This document shows positions 48,727 through 52,343 of a DNA stretch of 52,343 nt, piece after piece. This stretch comes from an uncultured Gemmiger sp. Its GTDB lineage: Bacteria; Bacillota; Clostridia; Oscillospirales; Ruminococcaceae. Where the stretch lies: NCBI GenBank assembly GCA_949295035.1, contig CASFJO010000047.1, forward strand, positions 1 to 52,343. The letters run 5' to 3'. Position 1 is the stretch's first letter; every line of letters starts with the position of its first letter. The notes under the pieces were generated by a model. It was not told where the DNA came from and made no database searches. It saw only the letters and a list, made by a program, of their open reading frames with translations. Position numbers and translations under genes: made by a program.

Positions 48727-50175
48727 ATGAACATCGTCATCACCGGCCTGGGCTCGGTCTATGAGACCGAAAATGTGGCCCGGTTGTTTTATCCGCAGGG
48801 GCGGTTGCTTGCCGCCCGCCCCTCCGGCCGGGAAGACCTGGTGCTGGCCCGCGCGGGCCGGCACAGCCTGCTGGCCGCCGTGCGGGCGGACGGGCGCTGT
48901 GCCTGGCTGCGCCGCCCGCTGCCCGGCGGGCAGGACCCGGAGTACGCCCTGACCGATCTGGTCTATCAACTTCTGGCGGGATTTACCGGCGTGCGCCCGC
49001 CCTGGGGTTCCATGACCGGGGTGCGTCCGGTGCGGATCATCCACGACAGCCGGGCCCGGGGCCTGTCGGAAGAAGCCATCCGCGCCCGTTTTGTGGACCG
49101 GTACCACTGCACCGAGGAAAAATACCGGCTGGCCCTCTCCATCGCGGATCTGCAGCGGCCGGTGCTGGCCGCCGCCCGCCCCCGGGACTGCAGCCTGTAC
49201 ATTGGCATCCCGTTCTGCCCGTCCCGGTGCAGCTACTGCAGCTTTGTGTCCCGCACCATCGAGCGGGAGCATAAGCTGGTGCAGCCCTATGTGGACGCCC
49301 TGTGCCGGGAAATCGAGGAGATGCGCCGCCAGATGGACCTCTGCGGGCTGACCCTCAAGACAATCTACATCGGCGGCGGCACCCCCACCAGCCTCTCTGC
49401 CGGCCAGCTGCGCCAGCTCATGGGCAAGGTGCGGGAACTGTTCGATTTGGCCGCGCTGGAGGAATATACCGTGGAGGCCGGCCGCCCCGACTGCACCGAC
49501 GCGGAAAAGCTGGCGGTGCTGAAAGAATACGGCGCCACCCGCATCTCCATCAATCCCCAGACCTTTTCGGACGCGGTACTGGCGGGCATTGGCCGCCGCC
49601 ACACCGCCGCCGACATCGAGCGTTGCTACGCCGAGGCACGGACTGCGGGCCACGCCAACATCAACATGGATCTGATCGCCGGCCTGCCCGGGGAAACGGT
49701 GGAGGGATTTGCCGCCAGTTTGCGCCGGGCGATCGAACTGGGGCCGGAGAATATCACCGTGCATACCCTGACCCTCAAGCGGGCCTCCAACCTGGTGATC
49801 GACAAGGCCCGGGACGAATACGGGGATGTGGCCGAGATGCTGCGTGCCTGCTCCGTTTTGGCGGACGCGGGGTACCGCCCCTACTACCTTTACCGGCAGA
49901 AGGGCACCCTGCAGAACCTGGAGAACACCGGCTGGTGCAAGCCGGGCTTTGAAGGGCTGTACAACATCTACATCATGGAAGAGGTACACACCATCCTGTC
50001 GGCGGGGGCGGGCGGTTCCACCAAGCTGGTGCAGCCCGGCGGCGACAGGATCGAGCGCATCTTCAACTACAAATATCCCGCCGATTACATCAACGGTTTC
50101 GACACCGTGATGGAACGCAAACAAGGAGTGAGTGAGTTCTATGCCCGCTATCTGGATCCCGAAACGGCTGGTTGA
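48727..50175 (+). CDS. hemZ: Radical SAM protein HemZ (coproporphyrinogen dehydrogenase family)
   Basis: A 482-residue radical SAM protein. A ~155-residue N-terminal domain precedes the [4Fe-4S] motif PFCPSRCSYCSF, then IYIGGGTPTSL, RISINPQTF, NMDLIAGLPGETVEG and a C-terminal YYLYRQKGTLQNLENTG. This matches the HemZ subgroup of HemN-like proteins in Firmicutes. Its real substrate in organisms lacking protohaem synthesis is uncertain. The end overlaps the kinase gene by 35 bases. Confidence 0.9.
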   Translation: MNIVITGLGSVYETENVARLFYPQGRLLAARPSGREDLVLARAGRHSLLAAVRADGRCAWLRRPLPGGQDPEYALTDLVYQLLAGFTGVRPPWGSMTGVRPVRIIHDSRARGLSEEAIRARFVDRYHCTEEKYRLALSIADLQRPVLAAARPRDCSLYIGIPFCPSRCSYCSFVSRTIEREHKLVQPYVDALCREIEEMRRQMDLCGLTLKTIYIGGGTPTSLSAGQLRQLMGKVRELFDLAALEEYTVEAGRPDCTDAEKLAVLKEYGATRISINPQTFSDAVLAGIGRRHTAADIERCYAEARTAGHANINMDLIAGLPGETVEGFAASLRRAIELGPENITVHTLTLKRASNLVIDKARDEYGDVAEMLRACSVLADAGYRPYYLYRQKGTLQNLENTGWCKPGFEGLYNIYIMEEVHTILSAGAGGSTKLVQPGGDRIERIFNYKYPADYINGFDTVMERKQGVSEFYARYLDPETAG

Positions 50176-51067
50176 GACCAGCCTGATCAATACCGCCGCC
50201 GAAAGCGCCCAAAGCTTTGTCTCCCACTGTGAGATCGAATATGAGAGCCGGGTCTACGCGGCGGCAGGGGAGGTGCTGGCCAGCGGCTGCCACGTGGTGA
50301 TGCTGACCGGCCCCTCCGCTTCCGGTAAGACCACCACCGCCCACAAGCTGGCGGCCGCGCTGGTGAAGCGGGGCTGCCCGGCGCAGGTGGTCAGCCTGGA
50401 CAACTTCTATCTGAACCTGAACGACTACCCCCGCCTGCCGGACGGCAGCAAGGACTACGAGAACATCACCGCCCTGGACGTGCCGGCCATCCATGCGGTC
50501 CTGGGCCAGCTGCTGAGCCGGGGAGAGGCGGACCTGCCGGTGTTTGATTTCACCACCGAGAACCGCAAATCCGAGACCGAGCATATTTCCCTGAACGGAG
50601 GGGTCTGCGTGGTGGAGGGCATCCACGCGCTGAATCCCATCCTGACCGCACCGCTGCCCCGGGACAAGGTGTACAAGATCTATGCCGGCCTGCGGGAAGA
50701 GTATTCCCACAAGGGCCAGCGGGTGCTGCCCACCCGGGACATCCGGCTGGCCCGCCGGATGGTGCGGGATTACAAGTTCCGCGGCCACAGCCTGGAAAAG
50801 ACCCTGGGCATGTGGGGCAGCGTCTGTGCCGGTGAGGACCGGTTCATCAAGCCTTTCAAGGTGGAGGCCGATCTTTTGCTGGACACATCGTTCAGTTACG
50901 AGCCCTGCCTGCTGTCCGGCCAGATCGCCCCGATGGCGGGGATGCTGCCGGACGACAGCCCCCTGGCCGAGACCCTGAACAGCCTGGCCGGCCGGTTTGC
51001 CCTGTGCGATCCGCTGGACCCGGCCCTGGTGCCCGCCGACAGTATGCTGCGGGAATTTCTGGGTTGA
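50141..51067 (+). CDS. Uridine-kinase-like P-loop nucleoside kinase
   Basis: A 308-residue kinase of the PRK/URK family. The P-loop is TGPSASGKTTTAHKLA, the substrate region VVSLDNFYLN and LDVPAI, and GVCVVEGIHALNP follows. Unlike the longer clostridial nucleoside kinases it lacks an N-terminal TGS-like domain. ATG 50141 was chosen; the GTG at 50132 is only 3 bases from AAGGAG, while the ATG is 12 away, so either could be used. It overlaps hemZ and is the last gene of the recJ-relA run. Confidence 0.82.
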   Translation: MPAIWIPKRLVETSLINTAAESAQSFVSHCEIEYESRVYAAAGEVLASGCHVVMLTGPSASGKTTTAHKLAAALVKRGCPAQVVSLDNFYLNLNDYPRLPDGSKDYENITALDVPAIHAVLGQLLSRGEADLPVFDFTTENRKSETEHISLNGGVCVVEGIHALNPILTAPLPRDKVYKIYAGLREEYSHKGQRVLPTRDIRLARRMVRDYKFRGHSLEKTLGMWGSVCAGEDRFIKPFKVEADLLLDTSFSYEPCLLSGQIAPMAGMLPDDSPLAETLNSLAGRFALCDPLDPALVPADSMLREFLG

Positions 51068-51077
51068 GTTTCGCCGC

Positions 51078-51106
51078 TTGCGTCCCGGGCGGCGGGGCGG
51101 TATAAT
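51078..51106 (+). promoter_or_regulatory. Promoter of the zinc-ribbon gene
   Basis: TTGCGT (51078-51083), a 17-base spacer and a consensus TATAAT (51101-51106). Confidence 0.75.
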
Positions 51107-51163
51107 ACAGATAAACCAAACCAAACAGCGGGCGTACAGCCCGGGAATGAGAGGTGCTTTCGC

Positions 51164-51541
51164 ATGAATCTGGATTTGAACCGTATCCTGGATACCGGCA
51201 TGGAGATGGCCCAGAGCGTAAAGGGCGCCGCGGTAGATCTGGCCGATAAGGGCAAAAAGCAGGTGGAACTGCTGAACGCCCAAAACAAGCTGGCCCGCGC
51301 GCAGCGGCAGCTGGGCGCGCTGGTCTACAGCCTGATCCAAAGCGGGGAGGAGAACCGGGAACTGGTGAACAAGTATGTGCAGGCCATCGCTGCCGTCGAG
51401 CAGGAGATCGACCGCCTCAAGGCCCAGCCGGAATTTACCCCTTCCCCCGCCGCGGAAAAGGTGGTCCGCCATTGTTCCCAGTGCGGCGCCGAGGTGGAAG
51501 AGGATGCCCTCTTTTGTCATCGGTGTGGGGCACAGCTCTAA
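51164..51541 (+). CDS. Small zinc-ribbon protein with N-terminal coiled coil
   Basis: A 125-residue protein. Residues ~10-85 are largely helical (ADKGKKQVELLNAQNKLARA, AAVEQEIDRLKAQ) and the C-terminus is a rubredoxin-like zinc ribbon with CSQCG and CHRCG. No membrane helix is seen. Proteins of this build are common and uncharacterised in Clostridia. It has its own promoter and a terminator 58 bases after the stop. Confidence 0.8.
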   Translation: MNLDLNRILDTGMEMAQSVKGAAVDLADKGKKQVELLNAQNKLARAQRQLGALVYSLIQSGEENRELVNKYVQAIAAVEQEIDRLKAQPEFTPSPAAEKVVRHCSQCGAEVEEDALFCHRCGAQL

Positions 51542-51598
51542 ATCCGCCCTGGGCGGCGCGCTGATGATCCGGCGCGGCCGGCCAAACAAGCAGCTCTG

Positions 51599-51635
51599 AA
51601 AAATCGTCCTTCGGCCCCGCCGGAGGGCGATTTTT
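51599..51635 (+). terminator. Terminator after the zinc-ribbon gene
   Basis: AAAAATCGTCCTTCGG pairs with CCGGAGGGCGATTTTT (two G-T pairs) around a CCCCG loop. Confidence 0.88.
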
Positions 51636-51718
51636 GCGGATTTTGCAAAAAAAATCTTCGGACAAGGGTGGAAATGGTTGGCAGATGTTCAAATACCGTC
51701 ATTTTCCGTATAAAATAC

Positions 51719-51747
51719 TTGCAAACCGGCAATGGGTACTGTAAAAT
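51719..51747 (+). promoter_or_regulatory. Promoter of mazG
   Basis: TTGCAA (51719-51724), a 17-base spacer and TAAAAT (51742-51747), about 60 bases before the start codon. Confidence 0.75.
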
Positions 51748-51809
51748 GGTAAAAGCCGATTTTTCGTTTGCAGACGGCCGGAGAGCCGCGCTGCCGGGAG
51801 GTGCTCACC

Positions 51810-52343
51810 GTGGTGGATTATACGCCCAAGGCCCGCTATGATCTGCAGGACCTGCTGGAGGTAGTGCGCCTGCTGCGCGCCCCTGGAGGCTGCCCCTGGG
51901 ATCGGGCCCAGACCCACGAGAGCATCCGGGCCAATTTTCTGGAGGAGACCTATGAGGCGGTGGACGCCATCGACCTGAAGGACCCCGAACTGCTGCGGGA
52001 AGAACTGGGCGACGTGCTCATGCAGGTGGTGCTGCACTGCCAGATGGAAGCGGAGGAAGGCCGGTTCACCTTTGCGGACGTGTGCGACGAGTTGTGCAAA
52101 AAGCTGGTCTGGCGGCACCCCCATGTGTTTGGGCAGGCGCAGGCCGCCGGCGGCGAGCAGGCGCTGGCCAACTGGAACGAACGCAAAAATGCCGAGAAGG
52201 GCCGTGTGACCGCCCGGGATGATCTGGAGAGCGTGCCCGCCGCGCTGCCGGCGCTGATGCGGGCCGCCAAACTGCAGAAACGTGCCGCCGGCCGGGGCGT
52301 GCCGGCGCCCGATGCCAGCGCCGCGGTGGACAGGCTGCAGGCC
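51810..52343 (+). CDS. mazG: Nucleoside triphosphate pyrophosphohydrolase MazG, 3' end cut by window
   Basis: The first 178 codons are visible and the frame is open to the window edge. The start is GTG 51810 with GGGAGGTG 6 bases upstream (the GTG at 51813 is equally possible). The N-terminal MazG domain is clear: GGCPWDRAQTHESIRANF, the metal-binding EETYEAVDAID and the EELGDVLMQVVLH helix, then FTFADVCDEL and RHPHVFG. MazG hydrolyses (d)NTPs to monophosphates and can lower ppGpp levels, which is of interest next to relA. The second MazG domain starts just before the edge. Confidence 0.93.
   Translation, partial: MVDYTPKARYDLQDLLEVVRLLRAPGGCPWDRAQTHESIRANFLEETYEAVDAIDLKDPELLREELGDVLMQVVLHCQMEAEEGRFTFADVCDELCKKLVWRHPHVFGQAQAAGGEQALANWNERKNAEKGRVTARDDLESVPAALPALMRAAKLQKRAAGRGVPAPDASAAVDRLQA

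Overview
The window reads as chromosomal DNA of a GC-rich (roughly 60-68% by eye) Gram-positive Clostridia member, most likely the Oscillospiraceae/Ruminococcaceae side of the gut Firmicutes. The grounds are strong AGGAGG ribosome-binding sites, sigma-A type promoters, spoIVB and spo0A lying close together, cdaA-cdaR, a fused ispDF, recJ-relA-dtd-hemZ in a row, and an anaerobic (Cbi-type) cobalamin route. The genus cannot be fixed from the sequence alone. No tRNA, rRNA, CRISPR array, transposase or clear prophage was seen. The window cuts a gene at each end (cbiET at the left, mazG at the right).

Bases 1-14,803 form one long plus-strand cobamide operon with mostly 4-base ATGA overlaps: cbiET, cbiA, cobT, cobU, cobS, a second short cobU-like gene, cobC, cbiB, cobD, cbiP and cbiC. 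It continues into a FecBCD/BtuFCD-type ABC importer and then the siroheme/precorrin-2 genes (Met8-like dehydrogenase and a CobA-HemD fusion). Tetrapyrrole entry, late corrin-ring tailoring, amidation, aminopropanol arm, lower-loop assembly and a likely corrinoid or metal-chelate uptake system are therefore in one unit. The early cobalt-insertion and methylation genes must lie upstream or elsewhere.

Bases 14,813-20,062 hold a two-component system whose kinase has almost no extracellular loop, followed by a LolD-type ATPase and an 888-residue FtsX-type permease. The layout resembles BceRS-BceAB peptide-antibiotic sensing and efflux modules. Repeated GTCAC boxes one helical turn apart precede the transporter genes. 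Bases 20,077-25,244 hold a frameshifted proline-rich lipoprotein gene, a CPBP membrane protease, tadA, an SDR reductase, a GH25 lysozyme-like protein and an AI-2E-family permease. Bases 25,325-31,632 hold mostly minus-strand transport and hydrolase genes (amidohydrolase, Na+/solute symporter, ABC-2 exporter) around two small plus-strand genes.

Bases 31,723-34,876 are a sporulation locus: an apparently intact spoIVB with a sigma-G-like promoter, a convergent DUF3267-type membrane metalloprotease gene, and spo0A. This Spo0A keeps a fully recognisable DNA-binding domain, but its receiver has Glu instead of the phospho-accepting Asp and has lost one acidic-pocket residue. A minus-strand CoA-disulfide-reductase/rhodanese gene follows. 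It is preceded by a strong promoter and a roughly 245-nt leader packed with hairpins, a candidate structured RNA.

Bases 37,145-51,067 are a long plus-strand housekeeping and stress run: ispDF, cdaA-cdaR (c-di-AMP), an FAD-dependent dehydrogenase, an XpaC-like protein, recJ, relA/spoT (ppGpp), dtd, an MBL hydrolase, hemZ and a uridine-kinase-like gene. A zinc-ribbon protein gene and the start of mazG follow. The most interesting leads are the atypical Spo0A, the structured leader, the duplicated CobU, the repeat-driven frameshift next to a perfect 0A-box, and the BceRSAB-like module with its candidate operators.
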